The notes below the pieces were generated by a model. That model ran no database searches. It saw only the letters and a program-made list of their open reading frames with translations, and was not told where the DNA came from. Positions 8,078 to 16,649 of a DNA stretch of 64,000 nucleotides are shown one piece after another. The first letter of the stretch is position 1; each line of letters opens with the position of its first letter. This DNA is from Paenibacillus sp. YN15 (GTDB lineage Bacteria; Bacillota; Bacilli; Paenibacillales; NBRC-103111). Both the position numbers and the translations under genes were made by a program. The stretch covers positions 253 through 64,252 of the forward strand of contig NZ_QMFA01000034.1 of assembly GCF_003285005.1 (NCBI RefSeq). The letters run 5' to 3'.

Positions 8078-9327
8078 TGGAATCCAAAACACGCAGGATT
8101 GCCGGCATCTCCCTGTTTATTATGGGGGCGGGCTTCATTGCAATGCTCCCCTTTCAAAAATATGCCGCTGCCCGGCTTTTGGCAGGGGCTTTTGAAGCGG
8201 GGCTGGTGGGCGGTCTGGCCGACTGGTTTGCGGTGACGGCTCTGTTCCGGCATCCCCTGGGCATTCCCATTCCGCATACGGCGCTGCTGCCGCGGAACCG
8301 GGAGAAGATGACCCAGGCCCTGGTCACCATTGTGCAGAATAACCTGCTCAACAAGGAAAGCCTGGTGGACAAGCTGCGGGAGCTGGAGGTGGCGGAGCGC
8401 CTGATGAGCGCTGCCCGGAAGGGGCTCGCCTCCGCCCGCTTCAAGGACATGGCCAAGGCCTGGGTGCTCTCTCTGCTGTCGCGCCCCTTGGACAAGGTAT
8501 GGAACGGGGCGCTGCCCCATATCTCCCGCTTTATCCGGTCCCGGAACTGGGCGGACGGGCTTCTGGAGCTGGCCGGGGGCGAACCTGCCGCCCGGCAGGC
8601 CACGGAGAAGCTCTTGGACATGGCCGTGGACAAGGGAACCCGCTGGGTGGTCACCGACGATGCCCGGCGCATGATGGGGAGGCTGGCCATCACCGCTATC
8701 GGCAGCCTCAAAATGAACGGACTGATGCAATTTGCCGTCAACGCGGCGCTGAACTATTTTGACGAGGACCAAATCGGCGGGGCTATTCAGCTTGCTCTCG
8801 TCACCAAACTCCGGGAGATCAGCCTGGAGGGCCATCCCACCCGAGAATCCATTCTGGCTTCCCTGAAGAAGGAATGGGACGCCCAGACAAAGTCCCCGGA
8901 AAACCGGGAGAAGTGGAATGCCAAACTCCAGGAGCTGCTGGGCAACTGGGTGGACGGCGAAAAGCCTCTGGCCTTTCTGGAGGAGCTGCGGACGAAGCTG
9001 CATGATCAGATCGAAAGCGGAGAGCTGCTGGAAAACCGGGTGTTTCCCTTTGTGGAGGAGACGGCGGAGGAGCTCAGCCGCAACGACCGGCTGCTGGCCA
9101 CTGTCAACAGCTTCCTTCAGGACATGACGGTGCGGTTTCTGGAAGCCAATCATTCCCGCATCGGCGGGTTGGTCCGGGAAAACATCGAAAAGATGGACAA
9201 TGATACCCTGATTGCCCTGGTGGAGGACAAGGCCGGCAAGGACCTCCAGTGGATTCGGGTCAACGGCGCCGTCTGCGGCTTTTTCCTGGGGCTGGTGTTC
9301 ACCACCGTCCGGATGCTGCTGGGGTAG
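8077..9327 (+). CDS. DUF445 family membrane-associated protein
   Basis: 416 residues. The N-terminus (GISLFIMGAGFIAMLPF) and C-terminus (VNGAVCGFFLGLVFTTVRMLL) are membrane segments. Between them lies the long helical DUF445 domain with the conserved GGLADWFAVTALFRHPLGIPIPHTALLP block. E. coli YjiN belongs to the same family; its function is not established. Translational overlap with queF puts it in the que operon, but no role in queuosine synthesis is implied by the sequence. Confidence 0.85.
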   Translation: MESKTRRIAGISLFIMGAGFIAMLPFQKYAAARLLAGAFEAGLVGGLADWFAVTALFRHPLGIPIPHTALLPRNREKMTQALVTIVQNNLLNKESLVDKLRELEVAERLMSAARKGLASARFKDMAKAWVLSLLSRPLDKVWNGALPHISRFIRSRNWADGLLELAGGEPAARQATEKLLDMAVDKGTRWVVTDDARRMMGRLAITAIGSLKMNGLMQFAVNAALNYFDEDQIGGAIQLALVTKLREISLEGHPTRESILASLKKEWDAQTKSPENREKWNAKLQELLGNWVDGEKPLAFLEELRTKLHDQIESGELLENRVFPFVEETAEELSRNDRLLATVNSFLQDMTVRFLEANHSRIGGLVRENIEKMDNDTLIALVEDKAGKDLQWIRVNGAVCGFFLGLVFTTVRMLLG

Positions 9328-9395
9328 CGGGGCTGTGCTGTCCGCTTGCCGGCGAGGAATTTTTGCGGCGGCTTGGGGTTAGTGTGCTTTTTGAA

Positions 9396-9424
9396 AAGCC
9401 GGATGTCTTCCGGGGCTCTTCTTT
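9396..9424 (+). terminator. Probable terminator of the que operon
   Basis: AGCCGGA pairs with TCCGGGGCT with a small bulge and is followed by CTTCTTTT, about 70 bp after the DUF445 stop. Confidence 0.6.
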
Positions 9425-9454
9425 TGAGGGCAGCCGGATGATAGCGATCAGCAT

Positions 9455-9502
9455 TTGTATGCTATTCGCCTGCAATGCCGTTTTTTACACCAATAGCATA
9501 CA
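9455..9502. repeat. Inverted repeat TGTATGCTATT with a third copy downstream
   Basis: TGTATGCTATT near 9456-9466 pairs with AATAGCATACA near 9492-9502, giving an 11-bp stem with a loop of about 25 nt. The same TGTATGCTATT recurs at about 9571-9581. The DNA is AT-rich and non-coding. Confidence 0.55.
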
Positions 9503-9654
9503 TGAAATGATTGCTATGTAAGGCTTTCTGCTCTATTTTGAGGATTACAGGAGCCTTAGCAAACATTTTATGTATGCTATTCTTAAGTTTCCGTCAATTT
9601 TTGCTAAATAGCGAATATTTGTTGACGCTTACACACTCCACTACCAGCAATCAG

Positions 9655-9821
9655 ACTCACCATACCGATCCCACTCAGCATACGCCTTACCGGTTCCACC
9701 ACCATATGCCGTCCCCATCCCACCCACCATACGCCTTATCGATCCGACTCACCATACGCTATACCCATCCCACCCACCATATGCCGTCCCCATCCCACTC
9801 AACCTACGCCACGCCGTACAC
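9655..9821. repeat. Degenerate 25-bp tandem repeat array, C-rich on this strand
   Basis: About seven copies of a 25-bp unit of consensus ACCCACCATACGCC-N6-ATCCC begin at 9655 (partial), 9673, 9698, 9722, 9747, 9772 and 9797. A 25-bp period is not a multiple of three, so the open frame across it is unlikely to be a gene. The complementary strand carries repeated runs of G such as GGTGGGTGGGATGGGG. The 600-bp gap from 9328 to 9935 holds this array, the inverted repeat and terminators, but no supported gene. Confidence 0.8.
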
Positions 9822-9874
9822 CCCAGCCTATGCGCCATGCCGTAGCGGCCGCCCCCACTCCTGCCATGCCACCA

Positions 9875-9921
9875 GAAAAAGACCATTCCCCTGCACCGCA
9901 GCAGTCATAGGAATGGCCTTT
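9875..9921 (-). terminator. Terminator downstream of kimA
   Basis: On the minus strand AAGGCCATTCC pairs with GGAATGGTCTT and is followed by TTTTCTGG. It sits 15 bp past the kimA stop. Confidence 0.8.
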
Positions 9922-9935
9922 AGTACGTCCCGGGC

Positions 9936-11753
9936 TTACTTGTTCAAGTGATACGGCACGGTGGAAATGGTCACGTCCTTATATTTGAACAGATAGTAGC
10001 GGATCAGCAGGCTGGTTTGATTGTGCAGGATATTCTGCCACCAGTGTTTGGGAATGAACTGCGGGATCAGGATGGTAATATGCCCGGTCTCCGAGTTCTT
10101 CCATTCCACCGTTTCAATGAACTTCACCAGCGGCTTGATGATGCTCCGGTAGCGGGAGCGCAGGACAATGAGGCGCACGCCGCAATCCCACTCCTCCCAC
10201 TTCTTCTCCATCTTCTCGATGTCCTCGTCATCAAAGCCGATGTACACCGCCACAATGTTATCCGTCATGGACTTGGCGTAGCTGATGGTGTTCATCACCA
10301 CCCGGGTAATGCCCGCCACCGGAATCACAATGGTATTGCCCTTGGCCACCGGCTTGTCTTGAACCAGATCAATCCGCAGCTCATCGGCAACGGCCATATA
10401 GTGGCGGTGGATCTGCTGGAACATGATGTACACCACCGGCAGGAAGATGAATACCATCCAAACCTGGCTGAATTTGGTGAACAGGAAAATCAGCGTAATC
10501 GCCAGGGTGGTCAGCATCCCGATGCCGTTGACGACAAACCGCACCAGCCAGCCCTGGGGCTTCAGCCGGTACCATCTCCGCATCATCCCCAACTGGGACA
10601 AGGTAAAGGGAATGAATACCCCGATGGCGTAGAGGGGAATCAGATTCTCCGTATAGCCGTCGGACACAATGGCCAACACCCCGGCCAAACAGCCAAGCAC
10701 GATAATGCCGTTGGAGAAGCCCAGCCGGTCGCCGCGGATCATAAAGGCGTGGGGCATGAACTTATCCTTCGCCAGCATAAAGGCAAGCAGCGGAAACGCC
10801 GCATACGCCGTATTGGCCGCCAGGAACAGGATCAGGGCCGTAGCGCCCTGAATGAAGTAGTAGATCGCTCCCCGCCCGAAGGCCGCTTCGGCAATCTGGG
10901 AGACTACCGTAACATCCTTCATGGGCGAAATGCCGTAGAAATAGGCCAGCAAGCTGATGCCCAGGAACATGGAGCCGAGAATGATGCCCATCAGCGCCAG
11001 CGTAGCCGCCGCATTCTTTTCGGCAGGGGCCTTGAAGCTGGGAATGGCGTTGGAGACCGCCTCCACCCCCGTCAGCGCCGAACAGCCGGAGCTGAACGCC
11101 TTCAGCAGCAGGAACAGGGAGATGCCGGATACATCCAGGCCAAACTCCGCAGGAGCAGCCTGCACATCTCCGGTGGCCACCCGAAAAAGCCCCACAATGA
11201 TCATCAGGAAGATCCCGGCCACAAACAAGTATACGGGATAGGCCAGCACCGCGGCGGACTCCGTAATGCCCCGCAGGTTCATAATGGTCAGGAACAAAAT
11301 CATGACAAGAGCAATTTCAATCCGGTACGGATGCAAATTCGGGAATGCCGAGGTCACCGCATCGGTAGCCGCGGAGGTGCTGACCGCCACGGTCAGAATA
11401 TAGTCCACAAGCAGCGAACCCCCCGCTACCAGACCGGTCCGCACGCCCAGATTATCCTTGGCCACAATATAAGCGCCGCCGCCGCCGGGATAGGAGAAGA
11501 TGGTCTGGCGGTAGGATAGCACCAGAATCGTAAGCAGGGCCAGCACCGCAAAGGAAATGGGAATGGAATACCACAGGGCTGCAAAGCCCAGCGTAATCAG
11601 CACGATCAAAATTTGCTCCGTGCCGTACGCCACCGAAGACAAGGCATCCGAGGACAGGATGGCCAGCGCCTTCAGCTTGCTGAGCTTTTCGTCTCCCAGC
11701 TCATGGGATTTCATAGGTCTGCCGATCAAAAACCGTTTTAAGCGCAATAACAT
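9936..11753 (-). CDS. kimA: High-affinity potassium importer KimA (YdaO), APC superfamily
   Basis: 605 residues, the same length as B. subtilis KimA (607). The N-terminal signature FLIGRPMKSHELGDEKLSKLKALAILSSDALSS is characteristic. Twelve or so membrane segments span about 30-450, including the SYPGGGGAYIVAKDNLG substrate-site loop. A soluble C-terminal domain (about 465-605) follows, with the alternating fold seen in KimA dimers. It imports K+ with protons. Expression and activity of B. subtilis KimA are shut down by c-di-AMP, which fits the ydaO-type riboswitch in its long leader. The ribosome site (GGCGGGG) is mediocre. Confidence 0.93.
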   Translation of the reverse strand: MLLRLKRFLIGRPMKSHELGDEKLSKLKALAILSSDALSSVAYGTEQILIVLITLGFAALWYSIPISFAVLALLTILVLSYRQTIFSYPGGGGAYIVAKDNLGVRTGLVAGGSLLVDYILTVAVSTSAATDAVTSAFPNLHPYRIEIALVMILFLTIMNLRGITESAAVLAYPVYLFVAGIFLMIIVGLFRVATGDVQAAPAEFGLDVSGISLFLLLKAFSSGCSALTGVEAVSNAIPSFKAPAEKNAAATLALMGIILGSMFLGISLLAYFYGISPMKDVTVVSQIAEAAFGRGAIYYFIQGATALILFLAANTAYAAFPLLAFMLAKDKFMPHAFMIRGDRLGFSNGIIVLGCLAGVLAIVSDGYTENLIPLYAIGVFIPFTLSQLGMMRRWYRLKPQGWLVRFVVNGIGMLTTLAITLIFLFTKFSQVWMVFIFLPVVYIMFQQIHRHYMAVADELRIDLVQDKPVAKGNTIVIPVAGITRVVMNTISYAKSMTDNIVAVYIGFDDEDIEKMEKKWEEWDCGVRLIVLRSRYRSIIKPLVKFIETVEWKNSETGHITILIPQFIPKHWWQNILHNQTSLLIRYYLFKYKDVTISTVPYHLNK

Positions 11754-11911
11754 CGTTTTTTCCCCGCCTGTGTTGTTTAATAGGTACCCCTAAGCTGAAT
11801 GCGAACGGGAAACCGGGAAGTAAAATCCACTCTTCGTCTTGGTTAGAATTTGTCCTTCCGCCGCATCATATCCTCTTTCACCGCCCAAATGCCCATCCAT
11901 TTTCAGACAGC

Positions 11912-11941
11912 AAAAAGACACCACGAAGAGCTTCTCCGTGG
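11912..11941 (-). terminator. Riboswitch expression-platform terminator of kimA
   Basis: Minus-strand CCACGGAGA pairs with TCTTCGTGG (9 bp, one G-U) around loop AGC, then TGTCTTTTT. It lies just after the c-di-AMP aptamer and about 160 bp before kimA, so ligand binding probably ends transcription here. Confidence 0.8.
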
Positions 11942-11970
11942 CGCCAACGCACCAAGAGTCCCCTTCCCCT

Positions 11971-12148
11971 TATCAACGCTTGCGAGGTTAGCTGCCGGAT
12001 TCGGGCGGCAAGAGTCGCCCTACCTGTACGTCTCTACAAGCCCGCACAGGATTCACCCCGTTGTTCCCGTCAGGCCCCAAAATCAAAGCCCTCCGCGGAA
12101 CAGTTGGTTCCCCCGTATCCCGCATGATGCGGGATTTCAGCGATTTCA
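11971..12148 (-). ncRNA. c-di-AMP riboswitch (ydaO/yuaA type)
   Basis: Reading the minus strand from about 12148: AAATCGCT (P1 5' side), GGGGGAACCA, GGGGTGAATCC, GTAGGGCGACTCTTGCCGCC, CGAATCCGGCAGCTAACCTC and AAGCGTTGA (P1 3' side). These blocks, in this order, are the conserved core of the ydaO riboswitch, which binds c-di-AMP. A variable hairpin (ATCCCGCATCATGCGGGAT) sits between the first two. The aptamer is followed by a terminator and then kimA, giving a c-di-AMP-off switch for K+ uptake. Confidence 0.93.
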
Positions 12149-12188
12149 CCAGGAACATCCAATTGTGATTTCGTAAGGTACAGAACGT

Positions 12189-12218
12189 ATGTTACTCTTT
12201 CGGAGCCTTCTTTGTAAA
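12189..12218 (-). promoter_or_regulatory. Candidate promoter of the kimA leader
   Basis: Minus strand TTTACA (12213-12218), 18-bp spacer, TAACAT (12189-12194). It would start transcription about 35 bp before the aptamer. Similarity to the sigma-A consensus is moderate. Confidence 0.45.
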
Positions 12219-12333
12219 GGTTCGGATTCAAAGAGAAAGAGGCCAGATTCCGCTTGCCGGTGTGGATGGAAGCGATTTCTGTCCCCTTATTCAGCCATTC
12301 TCTCGATTGTTCTGGCTGTATCTCGGTTTATCG

Positions 12334-12618
12334 TTATGGGAGAATTTCAAATACGTTATTCAGGCGGGTCAGCTGGAACACCTTCATGACATTGGGCGCC
12401 AAAGCCTGCAATCTGATCTTGCCGCCTGCTTCCACGCACTTCTTGTAGGCGCTGACGATAACGCCCAGCCCTGTGCTGTCGATAAACCGGCAATCGCTAA
12501 AATCCAGAAGAAACTGGGTTGTTCCGTTGCTCACATACCCCCGCATGCTCTCTCTGAACAGAGAGGCTTCCTCAATGGAAAATGTGGGAGGAATGCGTAT
12601 GACCTTTTCCTGCTGCAT
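12334..12618 (-). CDS. STAS-domain anti-sigma factor antagonist
   Basis: 94 residues, a single STAS domain like SpoIIAA and RsbV. CRFIDSTGLGVIVSAYK contains the serine that is phosphorylated by the partner kinase in this family. It would bind the HATPase protein encoded upstream when dephosphorylated. The ATG at 12618 is preferred over an in-frame GTG nine bases earlier because GAGGTG lies six bases before the ATG. That ribosome site overlaps the end of the chemoreceptor gene, whose TAA is one base from this ATG, so the two are probably coupled. Confidence 0.9.
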   Translation of the reverse strand: MQQEKVIRIPPTFSIEEASLFRESMRGYVSNGTTQFLLDFSDCRFIDSTGLGVIVSAYKKCVEAGGKIRLQALAPNVMKVFQLTRLNNVFEILP

Positions 12619-12619
12619 G

Positions 12620-14629
12620 TTAGTCACCTCTTAATTTAATATTCTCCACCATACCCTCCAGCTCATTGGCCATGGCGCTGACCTCCTGGGCGGATGAAGC
12701 AAGGTTGCCGACTGTAGAGGACTGCTCTTCGATGGCGCTGGACACACTCTCGCTGTTGGCTGCGGTTTGTTCGGAAATGCTTCCCATGGAATCAATCAGG
12801 CCGATGATCTGGTCGGAGGTGGCCACCTCGTCCCGGGTGATCTCTTCAATTTCCTTCACATTATGGGTGATGACCTGAACAGTGTCAATAATATGCATAA
12901 AGGCGCGGTCTGTTTCCTGGACGACATCCACCCCTTGGGTAACCGCGGAGGAGGCTCCTTTCATGGCTGCTACAGCCTTGCCGATCTGGTCTACCATCCC
13001 GCCGACCAGCTCCGAGATTTCGTTGGCATGTTTGTTGGATTCCTCGGACAGCTTGCGGACCTCTCCGGCCACTACGGCGAAGCCTCTGCCGTTCTCCCCG
13101 GCGCGGGCGGCTTCGATTGCGGCATTCAACGCCAGCAGATTGGTCTGCTGGGCGATGGCGTTAATAACGCCCACAATCTCCGTCACCGTGGCGGATTGAG
13201 TGCTGAGCGAGGCCAGAATGGCCTCTGTTTCGCCGGTGCTGACGCTGATGGTTTCCATTGCTTTTACCGTTTCCTGGACACGGACACGGCCGTCCTGGGC
13301 GGCTTTGTCGGAGGTATCCGCATTCTCGCTGGCTGCGGAGGCTTTATTGAGGGCCAGCTGGACCAGACTGGACAGCTGCACCAGCACCTGGGACGCGTTG
13401 ACCACCGACGCGTTGTTGTTTTCGGCGCCGGCGGCAATCTCCTGCATGTTGGCGCTGATTTCCTCAATGGAGGCGTTGATTTCCTCCGAGGAGGCCGCCA
13501 TCTCCTGGGACATGCCCATGAGCAATTGGGAGCCGTCGCGGATTTTGCGGATCATCATTCCCTGCTTGTCGACCATCAGGTTGAAGGATTCGCTCAACTG
13601 CTGGAACTCATCCTTGGAGCGGATCGCCGTGTGCACCGTCAGGTCGCCGTCTCCGGCCAATGCCATGGCCTTCTGAAGCTTGCGGATGGGACGGATAATC
13701 CCCATTTCGCTCATGAGATAACCCATGACCAGGGCAATCAGGATACATACCAGAGTAATGACAATGGTATCGTTGCGGATTTTGAAGGCTGGAGCCATAT
13801 ACTCGTCATAATTGGCCGTTGTGGCGACGATCCAATTGCCGGCAGGCTCAAAAACCACATACTTGTAGATGCCGTCAAAGCTGTAGAAGCCTGCCTTGGC
13901 CTTGCCGGCAAGCACATCCTTGACCAGAGCATTCATTTGCGGATAGCCGTTGTCCGTGAAATTTTCCTGCAGCACCTTGTCCGCAACGGGATGGGAAACC
14001 AGCAGGCCGGTTCTGTCCAACATGTAGGCATAGCCGCTTTCGCCAACCTTAACGTCGCTGACGGCTTGGGTAAGAAAGGGAAAGGAGATGGTTGCCAGCA
14101 GCACACCCTGATTGCTTCCGCCGCTTGCCAAAGGCAGGGCAATCACCACCACGGGATTATTGCTGTCCTTGGAAATCAGCACCTCGCTTGTAGCGAGGGC
14201 GCCGCCAATTGCCTGCTTGAAATAGTCCCGGTCCTGCACATCCAAATCCGGTGTGGCGGAGGAACTGGTTACCAGGGCTTTGCCCTTGGCATCCGTTACC
14301 ACAAGAAGCTCGGTCAGACCGGCGTTATCCTTATGTATTTGGGATAAATACTGGAAAGCCTCGTTTTTCAGCGCGGTGTCCGAGGTCCTCTGAGGAAGCT
14401 GCGCCAAGGTATTATTCTTGACGATGATCTGCAGGTTCTGGCGAACCTGCTCCAGCTTCCCCTCCACTTCCTTGGAAGCGGAGGAAGTGGTAATCGCCAA
14501 CTGCTCCTCAATGGTGGACTGCAGGGCATCGGATGACAGGCTGTAGGACAGGATGCCGGACATTGCCAGCGGAATACAGATCAGCAGGAACAAGAGTGTG
14601 CTTATTTTGACTCGTAAACTCAGCTTCAT
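12620..14629 (-). CDS. Methyl-accepting chemotaxis protein inside a partner-switching operon
   Basis: 669 residues. Membrane segment 1 is at about 8-30 and segment 2 at about 287-308, with a Cache-type extracellular sensor between them ([31 protein letters not shown]). A HAMP domain (about 309-361) and a full signalling helix bundle with the hairpin tip [40 protein letters not shown] follow. No C-terminal CheR pentapeptide is present. The start at 14629 has GGAGGAGAACGAA before it. It sits between an anti-sigma-type kinase gene and a STAS gene, which is unusual; it may feed a signal to that switch as well as to CheA. Confidence 0.92.
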   Translation of the reverse strand: MKLSLRVKISTLLFLLICIPLAMSGILSYSLSSDALQSTIEEQLAITTSSASKEVEGKLEQVRQNLQIIVKNNTLAQLPQRTSDTALKNEAFQYLSQIHKDNAGLTELLVVTDAKGKALVTSSSATPDLDVQDRDYFKQAIGGALATSEVLISKDSNNPVVVIALPLASGGSNQGVLLATISFPFLTQAVSDVKVGESGYAYMLDRTGLLVSHPVADKVLQENFTDNGYPQMNALVKDVLAGKAKAGFYSFDGIYKYVVFEPAGNWIVATTANYDEYMAPAFKIRNDTIVITLVCILIALVMGYLMSEMGIIRPIRKLQKAMALAGDGDLTVHTAIRSKDEFQQLSESFNLMVDKQGMMIRKIRDGSQLLMGMSQEMAASSEEINASIEEISANMQEIAAGAENNNASVVNASQVLVQLSSLVQLALNKASAASENADTSDKAAQDGRVRVQETVKAMETISVSTGETEAILASLSTQSATVTEIVGVINAIAQQTNLLALNAAIEAARAGENGRGFAVVAGEVRKLSEESNKHANEISELVGGMVDQIGKAVAAMKGASSAVTQGVDVVQETDRAFMHIIDTVQVITHNVKEIEEITRDEVATSDQIIGLIDSMGSISEQTAANSESVSSAIEEQSSTVGNLASSAQEVSAMANELEGMVENIKLRGD

Positions 14630-14659
14630 TTCGTTCTCCTCCATCTCCACAGGGGCGGT

Positions 14660-15058
14660 CTACTGGCATTCCAGGATCTTCACAATGTTAATTGTATTGT
14701 CCACCATCTCCACATGATCGGAAAAGCTGCGGATCAGATACAACCCTCTGCCGCCTTCGTCCAGCAGCCGGTCTTCATCAATATCCAGCGGAATTTCCCG
14801 GAAGCCCGACTTCTTCCCCGTGTCCTCCACCTGCAGATTCAGATGTTTGCCGTCAAGGGAGTAGCGGATATAGATGGGCTTGGTGCAATCCTCGCCGTTT
14901 CCGTGAAAATAAGCGTTGGCCACGGCCTCGGCAAGAATCAGCTTTACATCAAAAGCAATTGGCTCCACATGCGGACCCAGGTCCCGGATAATCCCGTCGA
15001 TCAGACCCTGGTGATGATCCAAACCAAACAAAACCACTTCTTTCACACATACTGCCAT
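14660..15058 (-). CDS. Anti-sigma-factor-type serine kinase (HATPase, RsbW/SpoIIAB-like)
   Basis: 132 residues, a stand-alone GHKL ATPase. The N-box is AEAVANAYFHGN, the G1 box VEDTGKKSGF and the G2 box EGGRGLYLIRSF. Such proteins phosphorylate a STAS partner and bind a sigma factor or other target. The STAS partner is two genes downstream and the opposing phosphatase directly upstream. AGGGAGATCTGG precedes the ATG. No sigma factor gene is nearby, so the switch target is unknown. Confidence 0.88.
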   Translation of the reverse strand: MAVCVKEVVLFGLDHHQGLIDGIIRDLGPHVEPIAFDVKLILAEAVANAYFHGNGEDCTKPIYIRYSLDGKHLNLQVEDTGKKSGFREIPLDIDEDRLLDEGGRGLYLIRSFSDHVEMVDNTINIVKILECQ

Positions 15059-15074
15059 CCAGATCTCCCTGCCT

Positions 15075-16523
15075 TCACCTGATTGTCAACTCCAGCCACG
15101 TACAGTCGTCCTGCAACATGGAATCCTGTGTCGCCCGCTTCAACGCTTCATATTCCCAATATGCAGTCTCCCCGCCTTCAAGCAGCTCCAAACCGTCGGT
15201 ATAAAAACAAAACCGGTCCCCGGAGGAAAAGGGCACACGTACGGAATCGAATTTGCTGTTTTCAAACATCCCTACGGGAGCGCCCTTCACCTGCAGCTTC
15301 CTCCACCGGCCATCCGGGGCGCAGTGGTCAAATTCATTGATGCCCGCCGCCGCCGCGGTAAGCGTCCCCTCCCCAAAGTCCAGCAAAAAGCAGCAGACGG
15401 CAATATAGTCCTCGTCCAGATGGCGCACAATTTTCAAATTCAGATCCCGCAGCACATCCTGAGGATGGGAATGCTCCTGCACGCTGTCAAAAAATAAAAG
15501 CCGCATGGCGGAAATATTCAGCGCCGCCGTAATTCCCTTGCCGGTCACATCGCCGATGACGCCGATAGCCTTGTCCGGGCCAAGCCGGTGAAAAAAGTAA
15601 AAGTCGCCGCTTAAGGTTCCGGCGGGGACATACAGCTTCCGGAAGCCGGCCCGGTCCGGCAGGGGAAAATCCGCAGCCAGCCGGCGCTCCTGGAGCTGCA
15701 CCGCCCGCCGGATTTCCTTCTTGCTGTCCGTCACATCCCGGAGCAGCAATTGGGTGGCGCTGACCCCGGCGAAGCTCACCGGCGCGCAGACAATATCCAG
15801 ATCGGCGGCGCGCCCATCGTTGAGCACCGCCTTGATCTCCACCCGGGTGTTCTCCGTAGCCTGGTCCAGGTAACTCAGCACTTTATTTTCCCTGCTTTTC
15901 AAAAATCCCCGGTGAAAGAAGCTTTGCAGGCTGCAGCCTACCATCTGCTCCCGTCCCAGGCCAAACAGCGCCTCAGCTTGTTTGTTGGCAAACAGCACCA
16001 TGTCCTCGCGGAACACAATAATCGCATCCGGGCACAGTTCCACCAGATTCCGGTACCGCTCCTCGCTTTCCTTCAGCAACAGATCCGCCCGGACCCGCTC
16101 GGTGACATCATGGACGACGGAATAGATGCAGTTTACCCCCAGCATCGTAATCATGCCGGTATGAATTTCCACATACATGGCCCGGCCGTCTGCCCGTTGG
16201 TGGCAGTCCATCAGGATCTGGTTGGTTTCCTTCCCTTCCTTCACTCGGTCCACAAAGGGATTGTCCATCGAAATGCCGGCTAATTGGGCCATGCCGCCTG
16301 CGTCCGTGGCCTTCAGGGCCTCAATGCTCATGGCCTTCAGTTCGGACAAGCGGTAGCCGTAAAAATCCAACGCCGCTTTGTTGGCGTCCACAATTCTTCC
16401 GTCTGCCGGGTCTACCAGAAGCGTCACCAGATGATTGTTGTCATATATACAGCCGTAATGCTCCATACAGGTTTGGGGAGAGGGATTGTCCTGCAGGTTT
16501 TTGCATGAATGGTGGTTGCTCAT
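15075..16523 (-). CDS. PAS-domain PP2C (SpoIIE/RsbU-type) serine phosphatase
   Basis: About 482 residues. PAS domain 1 (about 25-125, DANKAALDFYGY) and PAS domain 2 (about 145-255, FANKQAEALFGLG) are followed by a short linker and the SpoIIE-type phosphatase domain (about 280-480). The metal-binding aspartates are in GDFYFFHRLGPDKAIGVIGDVTGKGI and in FYTDGLELLEGG. It would dephosphorylate the STAS protein of the operon on a cytosolic, possibly redox or ligand, signal. The start is uncertain: an in-frame GTG at 16535 is as close to AGGGAAAG as the ATG at 16523 is far from it. Confidence 0.88.
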   Translation of the reverse strand: MSNHHSCKNLQDNPSPQTCMEHYGCIYDNNHLVTLLVDPADGRIVDANKAALDFYGYRLSELKAMSIEALKATDAGGMAQLAGISMDNPFVDRVKEGKETNQILMDCHQRADGRAMYVEIHTGMITMLGVNCIYSVVHDVTERVRADLLLKESEERYRNLVELCPDAIIVFREDMVLFANKQAEALFGLGREQMVGCSLQSFFHRGFLKSRENKVLSYLDQATENTRVEIKAVLNDGRAADLDIVCAPVSFAGVSATQLLLRDVTDSKKEIRRAVQLQERRLAADFPLPDRAGFRKLYVPAGTLSGDFYFFHRLGPDKAIGVIGDVTGKGITAALNISAMRLLFFDSVQEHSHPQDVLRDLNLKIVRHLDEDYIAVCCFLLDFGEGTLTAAAAGINEFDHCAPDGRWRKLQVKGAPVGMFENSKFDSVRVPFSSGDRFCFYTDGLELLEGGETAYWEYEALKRATQDSMLQDDCTWLELTIR

Positions 16524-16562
16524 CGAGTGGTCCACTCTTTCCCTAAATAGGTTATTTTAATC

Positions 16563-16591
16563 AGTATACCATATTTTATATTTCATTTGTC
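16563..16591 (-). promoter_or_regulatory. Promoter of the partner-switching operon
   Basis: Minus strand TGGTATACT, an extended -10, at 16563-16571 with GACAAA 17 bp upstream as a weak -35. It begins about 40 bp before the phosphatase gene. Confidence 0.6.
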
Positions 16592-16616
16592 GTCCTAAAT
16601 CGACATCCGCTGACAG

Positions 16617-16644
16617 CAAAAAAGCCGGCATTGTATGCCGGCTT
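16617..16644 (-). terminator. Terminator of the dehydrogenase/isomerase operon
   Basis: Minus-strand AAGCCGGCA/TGCCGGCTT stem of nine pairs followed by TTTTTGC, directly after the last stop codon. Confidence 0.85.
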
Positions 16645-16649
16645 AAGGA

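Noticed and set aside
9655-9821. CRISPR array
   Set aside because: The units are contiguous and degenerate, with no unique spacers and no cas genes nearby.
9511-9951. A long plus-strand open frame across the 25-bp repeat array, rich in His, Pro, Ser and Thr
   Set aside because: The repeat period is not a multiple of three, there is no ribosome site, and the frame runs through the kimA terminator into kimA antisense.
12220-12300. Terminator after the STAS gene
   Set aside because: Only an interrupted stem (CAGA...TCTG with an inner TCGCTT arm) was seen, with a weak T-rich tail; not convincing enough to list.
12767-14347. Long open frames antisense to the chemoreceptor gene (and similar ones opposite prfC, GH52 and the ABC genes)
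   Set aside because: They are mirror frames typical of GC-rich coding DNA; composition is His/Gly/Leu-rich without domain motifs or ribosome sites.
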